From contig DASVDR010000010.1 of the NCBI GenBank assembly GCA_036381015.1, forward strand, positions 100,399-164,398: 64,000 bases of DNA. Reading direction: 5' to 3'. Positions 38,789 through 46,973 of the stretch are shown here, piece by piece. Under the pieces are notes generated by a model, which made no database searches, was not told the DNA's origin, and saw only the letters and a program-made list of their open reading frames with translations. Each line of letters opens with the position of its first letter. Position 1 is the first letter of the stretch. The stretch comes from Gammaproteobacteria bacterium. GTDB taxonomy: Bacteria; Pseudomonadota; Gammaproteobacteria; Steroidobacterales; Rariloculaceae. Position numbers and translations under genes: made by a program.

Positions 38789-41566
38789 ATGAATGCAGCG
38801 GAGCTTCGCTATCGCACTCTGGCGTCCGCCGTGGCCGTCGTCTGCGCCGGCCTGGTCGGGATTCCCGCGCACGCTCAGCAAGAGCAGCTCGAGGAGGTCG
38901 TCGTCACCGGGTCCTCGATCCGCAGGCAGGCCGACTTCGCGCAGCCGGTTCAGATCATCGACAACACCGAGATCCAGCTTCAGCAAAGCAACTCGTTGGC
39001 GGAGATGTTCAAGGTCATGCCGCAGGTCGTCGGAGGCATCGCGACGATCAACACCCAGGAGGGCGGCGGCAACTCGCCCACGAGCACTATCAACCTCAGA
39101 GGCCTCGGCAACCGCAGCACGCTGGTTCTGCTGAACGGGCGAAGGCAGACGATCGACGGCAGCGGCACCGGCGTCGACGTGAACAACATGGCGCCGTCCA
39201 TCATGATCGAGCGCATCGAGATGCTGCTCGACGGCGCTTCGGCGATCTACGGAAGCGATGCGGTCGCGGGCGTCGTCAACTACATCACGCGCGACAACTT
39301 CGAGGGCAGCGAAGTCCGTCTGGACATGCAGCAGATCGAGGCTTCGGAGGAAGGCGGCGATTTCAGCTTCGGCTTCATCACCGGCTCCCAGAGCGACGAC
39401 TCGGGGGTCGTCGCCGGCATCGAGTTCAAGAAGACCTCGTTGATTCTGGCCGAGGATCTGTGGGACCGCGAGAGGCTCGCGAACACGCTGATCTCGAGCT
39501 TCGCAAACCCGGGCTCGTTCGTCCCGGGAGAGGTCGGATCGCCCGTCGCCGGCCGTTTCCCGGACCCGCTCTGCGAGGACCCGCGTCTCGCGGGGCCGAG
39601 CGGGCTGCGCGCGGGCGTGATCAACGGCGACGCGTGCGGGCAGGTGAACTCGCTCGGGCGAACGATGCAGCCGGATTCCGAGCAGTGGAACGGCCTCGCG
39701 CTGATGCGGCACGACTTCGGCAACGGGATCACGGCCAACGGCGAGCTCGGCTTCGCGCAGACGGACTTCGAGATCCCGTTCGGCTTCGTCACGCCGTTGC
39801 TGACGCCGCTGCCGGTCGTGCCCGCGGACAATCCCGGCGTCATTGCGCAGCATGAGATGGACCCGAGCTTCGTGGTCCAGCCGTATCGCTGGTGGGGCCG
39901 GTTCCTGAGCCCGGCCAACCAGAGGATCGGCGCGCTGCATCGCACCGGGCAGAACACGTACCGCGTGAGCTTGGCGATGACCGGCCCGATCGGAGAGGAC
40001 TGGGAGTGGTCGGCCGCGACGTGGATGTCCCGAAGCCGCACGTTCTTCATCAACAAGGACGTCGTGAGCGAGCGCTTCTTGAACGCGATCAACGGCTACG
40101 GCGGACAGGATTGCCCGTATCGCCCAGAGACCGATCCCACCGGCGAGTTCAAAGGCGCGACCGAGATCGGCTGCTTCTGGTTCAACCCGTTCGCGAACAG
40201 CGCGCTCGCTTCTCCCGGCGATCCCAACTACAACGATCCGGCGATGCTCGACTTCGTGGTCGGCAACCGGCGCAACGACGGGGACGCGGAGCTTCGCGCG
40301 GCCGAGATCAAGTTCGTCGGCGAGCTGTGGGAGATGGCGGGCGGCGCGACCGGCATCGCCATCGGTCTGCAGCGGCGCGAGCAGGACTTCTCTCAGCGCT
40401 GGGACGAGCTCGTGCGGCAGGGCTTCGACCCGGTCACCGGCACCGGCTACCGATTCAATCAGCCCGCGATTCCGGACTTCAGCGGCACCCGTAACGCCGA
40501 TTCGCTGTTCGCGGAGCTCGTGATGTACCCGGCCGAGAGCCTCGAGGTGCAACTCGCCGCGCGGCGCGAGAAGTTCGACCGGGCGTCGAGCACCGATCCG
40601 AAGATCGGGTTCATCTGGAACGCCACCGACAGCTTTGCACTGCGCGGCACGTACGGCACGTCGTTCCGGATGCCGACGGAGATCCAGCTCTTCGGCCGGA
40701 GCCCGGGCGGCGCAAGCACGATCCCGATCGGCGGCGAGGGGATCAACGCGCGCGGCTTGACGGAGGGCAACGAGAACCTCGAGCCCGAGACCTCCGAGAA
40801 CTGGACCGTGGGCCTCACGTGGGACGTGAACGACAACCTCAGCCTGTCGTTGGACTACTGGGACGTCTACTTCGAGAACCTCGTCACGGCCGAAAGTGCC
40901 CAGGGGCTGATCGAGACCGACATGGCCGACGGCTTCCTCGATAACCCCCAGATCGTGCTGTTCGACGACGCCCCGAACCCCGCCGAGGTGTGCGAGGTCA
41001 CCGGGCGGTGGGATCCGAACTCCGGGGAGCCGGCTCCGGACGACTGCGTCACGGGCGTCGACATCGCGACGGTGATCACGAGCTTCATCAACCAGGATTT
41101 CCGCGAGACGGCCGGCGTCGATTTCACGCTGAACTACGATTTCTTCGGGCTCGGCAGCGACTGGAACCTGCGTCTCACCGGCGTCTACACGGACAAGTAC
41201 GAAATCTCGACCGACGGGCTCGTCGCCGAGGAAAACGTCGGCGGCAACACCTTCGCGGAGCTCCGCAGCAACCTCGCGCTGACATGGCGCCGCGGCGATC
41301 ACTTCGCGCGCGCCACGCTCCGCTATATCTCGGAGCTTGGAGAAGGGGCGAACAGCGCGCCGAACGAGATCAACGAGCGGGAGCCGTTCACGACGCTCGA
41401 CATCGTCGGCGGCACGACGCTCGGCCCGGTGAACCTCTCCGCGAGCGTGATCAACGTGTTCGGCGAGGAAGACCCGAACCGCTTCGGCACGCTCCTGCCG
41501 GTGGCGAGCAACATCTACGACTGGCGCCAGCGCGTCCTGAGGGTCGGCTTCGACGTCGCGTTCTAG
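38789..41566 (+). CDS. TonB-dependent outer-membrane receptor
   Basis: 925 aa from ATG 38789, with GGGAGGGGGG 9-18 bp upstream. Signal peptide ending AHAQ, a TonB box (EEVVVTGSSI), a plug domain (TINLRGLGNRSTLVLLNGRR, DGASAIYGSDAVAGVVNYIT) and a 22-strand barrel ending in the aromatic-type C terminus RVGFDVAF. The pattern is the large Xanthomonas/Caulobacter-like group, which takes up carbohydrates, peptides or plant-derived aromatics more often than iron. No Fur box is evident. Its position after the catabolic genes suggests substrate uptake (inference). Confidence 0.92.
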   Translation: MNAAELRYRTLASAVAVVCAGLVGIPAHAQQEQLEEVVVTGSSIRRQADFAQPVQIIDNTEIQLQQSNSLAEMFKVMPQVVGGIATINTQEGGGNSPTSTINLRGLGNRSTLVLLNGRRQTIDGSGTGVDVNNMAPSIMIERIEMLLDGASAIYGSDAVAGVVNYITRDNFEGSEVRLDMQQIEASEEGGDFSFGFITGSQSDDSGVVAGIEFKKTSLILAEDLWDRERLANTLISSFANPGSFVPGEVGSPVAGRFPDPLCEDPRLAGPSGLRAGVINGDACGQVNSLGRTMQPDSEQWNGLALMRHDFGNGITANGELGFAQTDFEIPFGFVTPLLTPLPVVPADNPGVIAQHEMDPSFVVQPYRWWGRFLSPANQRIGALHRTGQNTYRVSLAMTGPIGEDWEWSAATWMSRSRTFFINKDVVSERFLNAINGYGGQDCPYRPETDPTGEFKGATEIGCFWFNPFANSALASPGDPNYNDPAMLDFVVGNRRNDGDAELRAAEIKFVGELWEMAGGATGIAIGLQRREQDFSQRWDELVRQGFDPVTGTGYRFNQPAIPDFSGTRNADSLFAELVMYPAESLEVQLAARREKFDRASSTDPKIGFIWNATDSFALRGTYGTSFRMPTEIQLFGRSPGGASTIPIGGEGINARGLTEGNENLEPETSENWTVGLTWDVNDNLSLSLDYWDVYFENLVTAESAQGLIETDMADGFLDNPQIVLFDDAPNPAEVCEVTGRWDPNSGEPAPDDCVTGVDIATVITSFINQDFRETAGVDFTLNYDFFGLGSDWNLRLTGVYTDKYEISTDGLVAEENVGGNTFAELRSNLALTWRRGDHFARATLRYISELGEGANSAPNEINEREPFTTLDIVGGTTLGPVNLSASVINVFGEEDPNRFGTLLPVASNIYDWRQRVLRVGFDVAF

Positions 41567-41576
41567 ACGCGCCGAC

Positions 41577-41612
41577 AAAATGGTGTCAGACACGAGTGTC
41601 TGACACCATTTT
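41577..41612. repeat. Interspersed palindrome (GGTGTC-GACACC family), perfect double copy
   Basis: A perfect 17-bp inverted repeat, AAAATGGTGTCAGACAC, GA loop, then its complement (41596-41612), ending in TTTT. It starts 10 bp after the TonB receptor stop and would act as a terminator. Each arm contains the core shared with 24126-24166 and 60218-60243. Confidence 0.85.
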
Positions 41613-41737
41613 CCGACCTTCCCGTCCTCCTGCCCGGCGCCTCCCGCGTCGCGGGACGTTCCTGTCCGGATTTCCTCCGGTCCTCGGCAGTCCGGTAGTA
41701 TGGCCGCCGACTCGGACCAGGAAAAACGACCCCTCAC

Positions 41738-42478
41738 ATGCTGCATCAACTACTTGCGCTCCTCCGCGAAATGGGCAGGAACTGCCGCGATTTTCTGCCG
41801 ATCCTCGGCGTCGTCGTGTTTTTTCAGTGGTTCATCGTCGGCCAGCCGATGGCGGATCTCGGCGAGCGGATCGCGGGCATCGTCGTCACGCTGATCGGCC
41901 TCACGCTGTTCGTGCGCGGTCTCGAGATGAGCATCTTCCCGATCGGCGAGAGCCTCGCCGGCGGGCTCGCGCGGCGCGGTAGCCTGATCCTGCTGATCGC
42001 GTTCGGTTTCGCGCTCGGCTTCGGCAGCACCGTCGCGGAGCCCGCGCTCGCCTCCGTCGCCGATCAGGCGGCCGCGACGGCGTCCTCGGCGGGGAGGCTC
42101 GGCGGCACCGCGGCGGATATCGAGCGTTTCAGCGATCTGCTGCGCTACATCGTCGCGGCAGCGGTCGGGCTCGCCGTCGCGGCCGGCGTGTTCCGGATCG
42201 TCAAGGGGTGGCCGACGGCCTGGTTCGTCGTGCCCGGCTACGCGCTCGCCACGGTGATCGCGCTGTCGCACGACTCGCCGCTCGCCGCGGTCGCCTTCGA
42301 CGCCGGCGCCGCGGCGACCTCCGCGGTCAACATACCGCTGATGATGACGCTCGGAACCGGGCTCGCGTCCCTGATCGACGCGCGCGACCCGATTACCGAC
42401 GGGTTCGGCCTCATCGCCGGCGCGAGCCTGATGCCGATGATCGTGATTCAGCTCGCGGCCGTGGCACTCGGAGGGTAA
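41738..42478 (+). CDS. DUF1538 membrane protein 1
   Basis: 246 aa with about 7 membrane helices; GSTVAEPALASVADQ and TDGFGLIAGASLMPM are the conserved DUF1538 segments, and the same pair appears in the next gene (ATLIEPTLIAVAE, TDGFGLIVLALFGP). DUF1538 proteins are putative transporters found as tandem halves or fusions, often with a PII-like gene. Its stop overlaps the next start (TAATG). Confidence 0.82.
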   Translation: MLHQLLALLREMGRNCRDFLPILGVVVFFQWFIVGQPMADLGERIAGIVVTLIGLTLFVRGLEMSIFPIGESLAGGLARRGSLILLIAFGFALGFGSTVAEPALASVADQAAATASSAGRLGGTAADIERFSDLLRYIVAAAVGLAVAAGVFRIVKGWPTAWFVVPGYALATVIALSHDSPLAAVAFDAGAAATSAVNIPLMMTLGTGLASLIDARDPITDGFGLIAGASLMPMIVIQLAAVALGG

Positions 42479-43239
42479 TGGACTTACTGCGCACCCTGGC
42501 GCTGGAGGCCCTCGGCACGACGCGCGATCTCGTGCCGATCGCCATCCTGTTCGCCGTGTTTCACGTCGGAGCGGTGCGCACAGCAGTACCGAATGTCGGC
42601 AGGATCCTTGCCGGGCTCGTTTACGTCGTCGTCGGCTTGACGCTGTTCCGGGCGGGTCTTGCGGCGTCCGTGCTCCCCACGGGCGCCACGATGGCGGCGG
42701 AGCTCGTCGAGCGGGCCGTCGACATCACGCATCCCGGCACTTACGTCCCGATCGTGGTCTTTTCCGCATTGATCGGGTTCACCGCGACGCTGATCGAGCC
42801 GACGTTGATCGCCGTCGCGGAGCGGCTCCGCGAGCTGTCGGGCGGCACGGTCCGGCCGTGGAGCTTACGCCTCGTCGTGGCGCTCGGCGTCGCCGCCGGC
42901 CTGGCTGTCGGAACGGTGCGCATCGTGACCGGCATTCCGTTCGAGCCGTTGCTCTGCGGCGCCGTCATCCTCGTCGGAATCCTCGCGCTCACGGCGCCGA
43001 GGACGATCGTCCCGCTCGCGCTCGACAGCGGCGGGATCGCGACTTCCGTGGTCACCGTGCCCCTGATCGCTTCCTATGGGATCGCCACGGCGAACGCGAT
43101 GCCCGGGCGCGCGGCACTCACGGACGGCTTCGGGCTGATCGTGCTCGCGCTATTCGGGCCGGCGGCATCGCTGTTGCTGTTTGCCCACGTCTTTCGGCTG
43201 TACACTTGGCTGAAGAGAGGAGATAAAGGTGCAATTTAA
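42478..43239 (+). CDS. DUF1538 membrane protein 2
   Basis: 253 aa, about 7 membrane helices, overlapping the previous gene by one base. It is the second half of the DUF1538 pair (VGLTLFRAGLAASVLPTG, GFTATLIEPTLIAVAERL, LDSGGIATSVVTVPLIAS). The two proteins probably form a heterodimeric carrier; the transported solute is unknown. It overlaps the PII-like gene by 11 bp. Confidence 0.82.
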   Translation: MDLLRTLALEALGTTRDLVPIAILFAVFHVGAVRTAVPNVGRILAGLVYVVVGLTLFRAGLAASVLPTGATMAAELVERAVDITHPGTYVPIVVFSALIGFTATLIEPTLIAVAERLRELSGGTVRPWSLRLVVALGVAAGLAVGTVRIVTGIPFEPLLCGAVILVGILALTAPRTIVPLALDSGGIATSVVTVPLIASYGIATANAMPGRAALTDGFGLIVLALFGPAASLLLFAHVFRLYTWLKRGDKGAI

Positions 43240-43579
43240 GCTGCTGATCGCGCTGACCGAGGACGCGAAGGTCAAACCGATCTTGAAGGCCGCCAGGGAG
43301 GCCGGGGCCACTGGCGCCACCGTCATCACGAGCGCGCGCGGCGAGGGCCTGCGGCAGGAGAAGACCTTTCTCGGTCTCGACCTCACTCGACACCGCGACA
43401 TCGTCATTCTGGTCGTCGAGGAGCACCTGAGTCGGCGCATTCTCGAGACGATCGCGGAGGCCGGCCATTTCGACGGCGAGCCGGGATCGGGTATCGCCTT
43501 CCAGGTCGATATCGAGGATGCGATCGGCCTGACGTCGCAGATCCAAGTCCTCACCGACCGGATAGAAGAGGAGATCTGA
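43229..43579 (+). CDS. PII-family regulatory protein linked to DUF1538
   Basis: 116 aa, GTG start with GAGAGGAGA just upstream. It has the PII ferredoxin-like fold: KLLIALTEDAKVKPILKAAREAGATGATVI, a T-loop region (ARGEGLRQEKTFLGLDLT) without the uridylylated Tyr51 of GlnB, and RRILETIAEAGHFDGEPGSGIAF near the B-loop. By position it likely senses a ligand and gates the DUF1538 carrier, as GlnK gates AmtB (inference). Confidence 0.8.
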   Translation: MQFKLLIALTEDAKVKPILKAAREAGATGATVITSARGEGLRQEKTFLGLDLTRHRDIVILVVEEHLSRRILETIAEAGHFDGEPGSGIAFQVDIEDAIGLTSQIQVLTDRIEEEI

Positions 43580-43700
43580 CGCGCGCAGAGCACTCGCCCG
43601 GCGGCAGCGTCGCGCTGCGCGACGCGCGCTCTCGCTCGTGCATCGATCGTCGCTGCGTCCCTCTCCGATCCCGTCCCTTCCCGCTGATCTCGAAACACTC

Positions 43701-43716
43701 TGGCACGTTTACTGCA
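43701..43716 (+). promoter_or_regulatory. Sigma-54 (RpoN) promoter
   Basis: CTGGCACG-TTTA-CTGCA: the GG (-24) and GC (-12) are separated by exactly 10 bp and all but one of the key positions match TGGCACG-N4-TTGC. A start about 12 bp downstream of the GC leaves a 25-nt leader before ATG 43753 with GGAAAGGC as ribosome site. Confidence 0.75.
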
Positions 43717-43752
43717 TCACGCCGGGGCCGCCGTTCATTCCGTCGGAAAGGC

Positions 43753-44262
43753 ATGTCCGATCAGCGCCGATCATCGGATCTCGAAATCTCCGAGGACATG
43801 GAGTTTCAGCGCCGCACGTGGATCGTCGAGCGCTTCGGTTGGGCAGTTCTCGCGCTGATCGTCGTCGCGGCGATTCTCGGACTGTTCGGCAAGGGCCTTC
43901 TCGGGCACGCGGAGGCAACGGCCGCCGACGGCACGCTCACCGTCGAGTACTACCGATTCTGGCGCATGCAATCTCCGATGATGGTGGGCGTGGCCGCGCA
44001 AACCGTCCCGACCGGCGACCGAGCACGCATCTGGATGGACCGCGCGTACGTCGAGTCGGTGCAGGTCGACCGCATCACGCCCGAGCCCGAGAGCGTCGAG
44101 GCGGCCGCAGACCGGCTGATCTACGTCTTCGCGTTGGCCCATGCCGGCGAGCCGCTCCGCGCGACGTTCGAGGTCGAGCCGCAGCGGCCGTGGCGCGTGC
44201 GCGGCCGCGTCGGCGTCGAGGGCGGGGAGATGGTGATGTTCAGTCAGTTCGTCTACCCGTGA
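43753..44262 (+). CDS. Membrane-anchored protein of unknown function
   Basis: 169 aa: a charged cytoplasmic N terminus, one membrane helix (WAVLALIVVAAILGLFG, about 29-46) and an extracytoplasmic beta-rich domain (GTLTVEYYRFWRMQSPM, PWRVRGRVGVEGGEMVMFSQFVYP). No family recognised. It lies directly behind a sigma-54 promoter and 48 bp before a DUF421/YetF-like gene, with which it probably forms an operon. Confidence 0.7.
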   Translation: MSDQRRSSDLEISEDMEFQRRTWIVERFGWAVLALIVVAAILGLFGKGLLGHAEATAADGTLTVEYYRFWRMQSPMMVGVAAQTVPTGDRARIWMDRAYVESVQVDRITPEPESVEAAADRLIYVFALAHAGEPLRATFEVEPQRPWRVRGRVGVEGGEMVMFSQFVYP

Positions 44263-44310
44263 CGGCGCGAGCGCCGCGGGCCGGGCGGGACGAGCGATGG
44301 AGCTGCCGCG

Positions 44311-44757
44311 ATGGACACCTTCCTCAGCGCCGTGACGATTTATCTGTTCCTGCTCGTCGTGTTTCGGATCGGCGGTAAACGCACGCTGGGCCAAACGACG
44401 ACTTTCGATTTCGTGCTCCTCTTGATCATCGCCGAGACCACGCAGCAGGCGCTGCTCGGCGACGACTTCTCGGTGACGAACGCCTTCCTGCTGATCATCA
44501 CCCTCGTTCTCCTCGACATCACCTTGTCGCTGCTCAAGAGGAAGTGGCCGAAGCTCGATCGGCTCGTCGAGGGCGTGCCGATGGTCATCGTCGAGCACGG
44601 CAAGCCGCTGGCGGATCGCATGCACAAGGCGCGCGTGGACGAGAGCGACGTCTTGAACGCGGCGCGCGAGCTGCAAGGCCTGAAACGCATGGACGAGATC
44701 GAGTACGCCGTGCTCGAGCGCAACGGCGGCATCTCGATCGTGCCGAAGTCGCGCTAG
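44311..44757 (+). CDS. DUF421 (YetF-like) membrane protein
   Basis: 148 aa. Three N-terminal membrane helices with [20 protein letters not shown], the DUF421 signature, followed by the small cytoplasmic domain ([44 protein letters not shown]). Function unknown; the family is often stress- or sporulation-linked in Bacillus. It shares the sigma-54 promoter region with the gene before it. Confidence 0.82.
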   Translation: MDTFLSAVTIYLFLLVVFRIGGKRTLGQTTTFDFVLLLIIAETTQQALLGDDFSVTNAFLLIITLVLLDITLSLLKRKWPKLDRLVEGVPMVIVEHGKPLADRMHKARVDESDVLNAARELQGLKRMDEIEYAVLERNGGISIVPKSR

Positions 44758-44884
44758 GAGCCTGGGCGGGCTCCCGGTGCCGCGGGCTGCTGCGTCGCCG
44801 GTCCGGGCATCCGCTCCGCTACGCGCGGGCTGGCACATGCGTTGCATCGCCGACCGGGCAGTGGCATCCGACCGGGGAGATACA

Positions 44885-45139
44885 GTGACGAATCCGATCG
44901 AAATCAACGGCATTTCCTACGACGCGAAGTGGACGCTGTCTCAGCTCGAGCCTGCGCGCGTCGGCGGATCACCGCAGCCCGCGCTGCTCGAGGTTCGCAT
45001 TCCCCCTCCGCCGGGCGTGGCCCCCGGCGACATCGTCGTGATCACCGCGGCCGGAGTAGAGGGAACCTGGCGGCTCGCGGGCTCCGACGGCGAGATGTGC
45101 GTCTTCGAGCAAGCCGGCGAAATCTCCCCGACGGAGTAG
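44885..45139 (+). CDS. Small hypothetical protein
   Basis: 84 aa, GTG 44885 with GGGGAGA 5-11 bp upstream. VTNPIEINGISYDAKWTLSQLEP, two Pro-rich strands (RIPPPPGVAPGDIVVITAAG) and an acidic end. No signal peptide or family recognised. Codon use fits the host. Confidence 0.6.
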   Translation: MTNPIEINGISYDAKWTLSQLEPARVGGSPQPALLEVRIPPPPGVAPGDIVVITAAGVEGTWRLAGSDGEMCVFEQAGEISPTE

Positions 45140-45219
45140 AGCGGCGGAACGCGCGGTCGGCTGCAAGCGGCTCGAGGACTCTCGATGCGGGCGGCGCTTT
45201 AGCGCACGCCCCGGCGGTT

Positions 45220-45384
45220 TCATTCCCCCTCGAACGGCTTCGGCGCACCGTTTTCATGCCGGAGACCGCCATCGGGCGCGGTAGTCGCCAGTTTCGCCAA
45301 TTCCTCGATCGTCATCGCCTTCGTGACCGCAGTCTCTTCGAGAACGTATGTGTTCGTGGGGTCGACCTTTTCTCCACTGCTCAT
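45220..45384 (-). CDS. 54-residue protein behind a CRP-type promoter
   Basis: MSSGEKVDPTNTYVLEETAV, then TKAMTIEELAKLATTAPDGG and LRHENGAPKPFEGE. GAAGGA lies 8-13 bp upstream of the ATG. Upstream is a -10 like TATCCT (45415-45420) and a perfect TGTGA-N6-TCACA site (45441-45456) centred about 41 bp before the predicted start. No family recognised; no signal peptide; a short helix (TIEELAKLA) is likely. The promoter and ribosome site are better evidence than the sequence itself. Confidence 0.6.
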   Translation of the reverse strand: MSSGEKVDPTNTYVLEETAVTKAMTIEELAKLATTAPDGGLRHENGAPKPFEGE

Positions 45385-45414
45385 GCCGTCATCCTTCGCG
45401 TCGCTCAGTCGCGG

Positions 45415-45456
45415 AGGATACAGCCCGAGGCATCCGGCGTTGTGAAGCGCTTCACA
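45415..45456 (-). promoter_or_regulatory. Class II CRP-dependent promoter for the 54-residue gene
   Basis: TGTGAAGCGCTTCACA (45441-45456) is a 16-bp perfect palindrome matching the CRP consensus TGTGA-N6-TCACA. A minus-strand -10 (TATCCT, 45415-45420) puts transcription start near 45408, so the site is centred near -41, the class II position. No -35 element is present, as expected for activator-dependent promoters. Confidence 0.65.
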
Positions 45457-45625
45457 TCGATGGGCGCCGTTGTGTCCGGTGGTTGACTGAACGCTTTAAG
45501 TGGCAGCGCCCGGCCAAGAGGTGACGAGCATGTCATGGCCGGCGCGCAGCTCCGTTGCGCCGATTCCCCGCCGGGCACTCGAGGCGTGGATAAGCCGTGG
45601 GTGCTGCGGAAACGTGTAGATAAAC

Positions 45626-45639
45626 CATGGTGCCGAGGA
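45626..45639. other. attL: 14-bp copy of the tRNA-Leu 3' end
   Basis: CATGGTGCCGAGGA, identical to 56987-57000. Sequence to its left (45457-45625) is host DNA that would follow the tRNA before integration; to its right the island begins. No host gene is interrupted. Confidence 0.8.
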
Positions 45640-45715
45640 CGCGTTGGCTCGAAAACTCGAATTACCTACCGTGAAAAAATGCCTTGGGTGACATACGCTT
45701 GAGGCGGCCCCGGCG

Positions 45716-46000
45716 CGTGCGTCAACACGCCGCCGGAGCCTGACCACCAGCAACCCTGAACAGGAGGGCTACCAATGGCTTCAGATAGTGTACCCCACGG
45801 GCGAAAGCCCGGACCGAGTGCCCGCCGCCGCTCGTGCCTCTACGGCTGCATGTCGGACGCACGAGCCCGCCTTCACATGCTTTCGATCCTTTTCCGCCGC
45901 TCTGACGAACGCTTCGAGCGACGGCTATCCGAATCCTGCCGGCCGGGCAGGTAAGCGAGCCGACGACGTGTGCGACCACGCCGCCGGCTCTGACCACAAC
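45716..46000 (+). repeat. Duplicated leader upstream of two ATGGCT starts
   Basis: About 35 bp recur imperfectly: around 45716-45750 and 45967-46000, each including CACGCCGCCGG (45726-45736 and 45977-45987) followed by a TGACCAC block, a strong ribosome site (CAGGAGGG; CGAGGAGT) and then ATGGCT of a gene. This suggests a shared regulator or a duplicated promoter-leader module. Confidence 0.55.
45775..45954 (+). CDS. Small basic protein, first gene of the island
   Basis: 59 aa: MASDSVPHGRKPGPSARRRS, CLYGCMSDARARLHMLSILF, RRSDERFERRLSESCRPGR. CAGGAGGG is 7-14 bp upstream, one of the best ribosome sites in the window. Highly basic, no family recognised; it could bind nucleic acid. It shares its leader with the next gene. 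Confidence 0.5.
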   Translation: MASDSVPHGRKPGPSARRRSCLYGCMSDARARLHMLSILFRRSDERFERRLSESCRPGR

Positions 46001-46022
46001 CGTTACCCGAGGAGTAACGATC

Positions 46023-46547
46023 ATGGCTAACACCCGAGTCTATCTCACCCGTCTACGCTGCTACGGCCCCGAGTCTGAACTGCGCCTCTACCGCGGCACC
46101 TACGTCTCCGCCGACGAATGCTCGCCGGTCGACATCGACATGGGAACGCTGCCGCCGAATACCGCGTGGTGGGACGTGCCGTTGCCGCCGTGTCCCGACT
46201 GCGGCGGACACATGACATGGCATGAAGCCGGGTACGTCCCCGGCGCGCGCAAGTGCGTCACGTGCGGCAGCATGTTCTCCGTCGAGACGCGGCGGGAACC
46301 GGAGCGGTCGAGTCTGCGCAAGGTCGACATGCAGTCCGGCGGCCAGCGCGTCTACCGCGTCCCGGAAACGTCGCACTGGGCCGACTGGCACGATGCCGAT
46401 GCCGTGGTAGACCACGGCGTGCTCATCGCCTCGCGGACGGTCGCGGGACCGTGGGTGGACATCTCCGGCTGGCCGGTCGCGCTCGAGCTGCGGACGACCT
46501 TCGACGCGCTCGCGCCGGTCGGGATCAGCACGAGGCACGGATCATGA
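46023..46547 (+). CDS. Zinc-ribbon protein of unknown function
   Basis: 174 aa with a four-Cys zinc ribbon (CPDCGGHMTWHEAGYV, then RKCVTCGSMFSVETR, about residues 58-90) and a C-terminal region with DADAVVDHGVLIASRT. ATG 46023 has CGAGGAGT upstream. Nothing identifies a partner; zinc ribbons of this kind occur in phage and satellite regulatory proteins. Its stop overlaps the next ATG (ATGA). Confidence 0.65.
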   Translation: MANTRVYLTRLRCYGPESELRLYRGTYVSADECSPVDIDMGTLPPNTAWWDVPLPPCPDCGGHMTWHEAGYVPGARKCVTCGSMFSVETRREPERSSLRKVDMQSGGQRVYRVPETSHWADWHDADAVVDHGVLIASRTVAGPWVDISGWPVALELRTTFDALAPVGISTRHGS

Positions 46548-46753
46548 GCGGCCTCATGGCACGCGCCGGCCGCGCCGCGCGCGAGATCATAGAGAAGCGC
46601 GCGCCGGAGGGTATCCACGGCGCGCCGGACTCGACCGTGCTCGTGTCGATCATGCTCGCCGAAGCCTTCACGCGCGGCTACATGGCAGGACTCGACCAAG
46701 CCGAGCACACGATCCGCGTCGAGATCGAGGCGACGAAAGGGCAGATCGACTGA
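46544..46753 (+). CDS. Small hypothetical protein
   Basis: 69 aa from ATG 46544, overlapping the previous stop by 4 bp (ATGA). Mostly helical (RAGRAAREIIEKRAPEGIHG, VSIMLAEAFTRGYMAGLDQAE). No family recognised. The next downstream element is a rho-independent terminator, so this closes a three-gene unit. Confidence 0.65.
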   Translation: MSGLMARAGRAAREIIEKRAPEGIHGAPDSTVLVSIMLAEAFTRGYMAGLDQAEHTIRVEIEATKGQID

Positions 46754-46772
46754 CCGCGGCGCACCCCTTCGA

Positions 46773-46799
46773 GCCGGGCCTCAGTGCCCGGCTTTTTTT
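46773..46799 (+). terminator. Rho-independent terminator
   Basis: GCCGGGC (46773-46779), loop CTCAGT, GCCCGGC (46786-46792), then TTTTTTT. It ends the transcript of the first three island genes. Confidence 0.85.
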
Positions 46800-46973
46800 G
46801 CGCCAGAATCGCCCTCGGCTTTGCCGAAGCCGCCAGAATCGCCGATCGCCTCCGACCCTTGGTTACCCCTTGCCCTGCGAGCGGTCGCCTGAAATCGGCT
46901 CAGAAACGGCCTCAGAACGGCCGAATTTATCCCACCGCTCGGAAATACGCCGCCAGAGCAAGCAACGGCGCGG

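Noticed and set aside
38462-41749. A 1095-codon open frame antisense to the TonB receptor
   Set aside because: It has no ribosome site, signal or family; it mirrors the codon pattern of the real gene. Long antisense frames are expected in DNA this GC-rich. The same applies to minus-strand frames across nnrD, feoB, pntA, pntB and the PQQ gene.
45496-45753. 85-codon minus-strand frame spanning attL
   Set aside because: It crosses the island border, has no ribosome site and no recognisable sequence.
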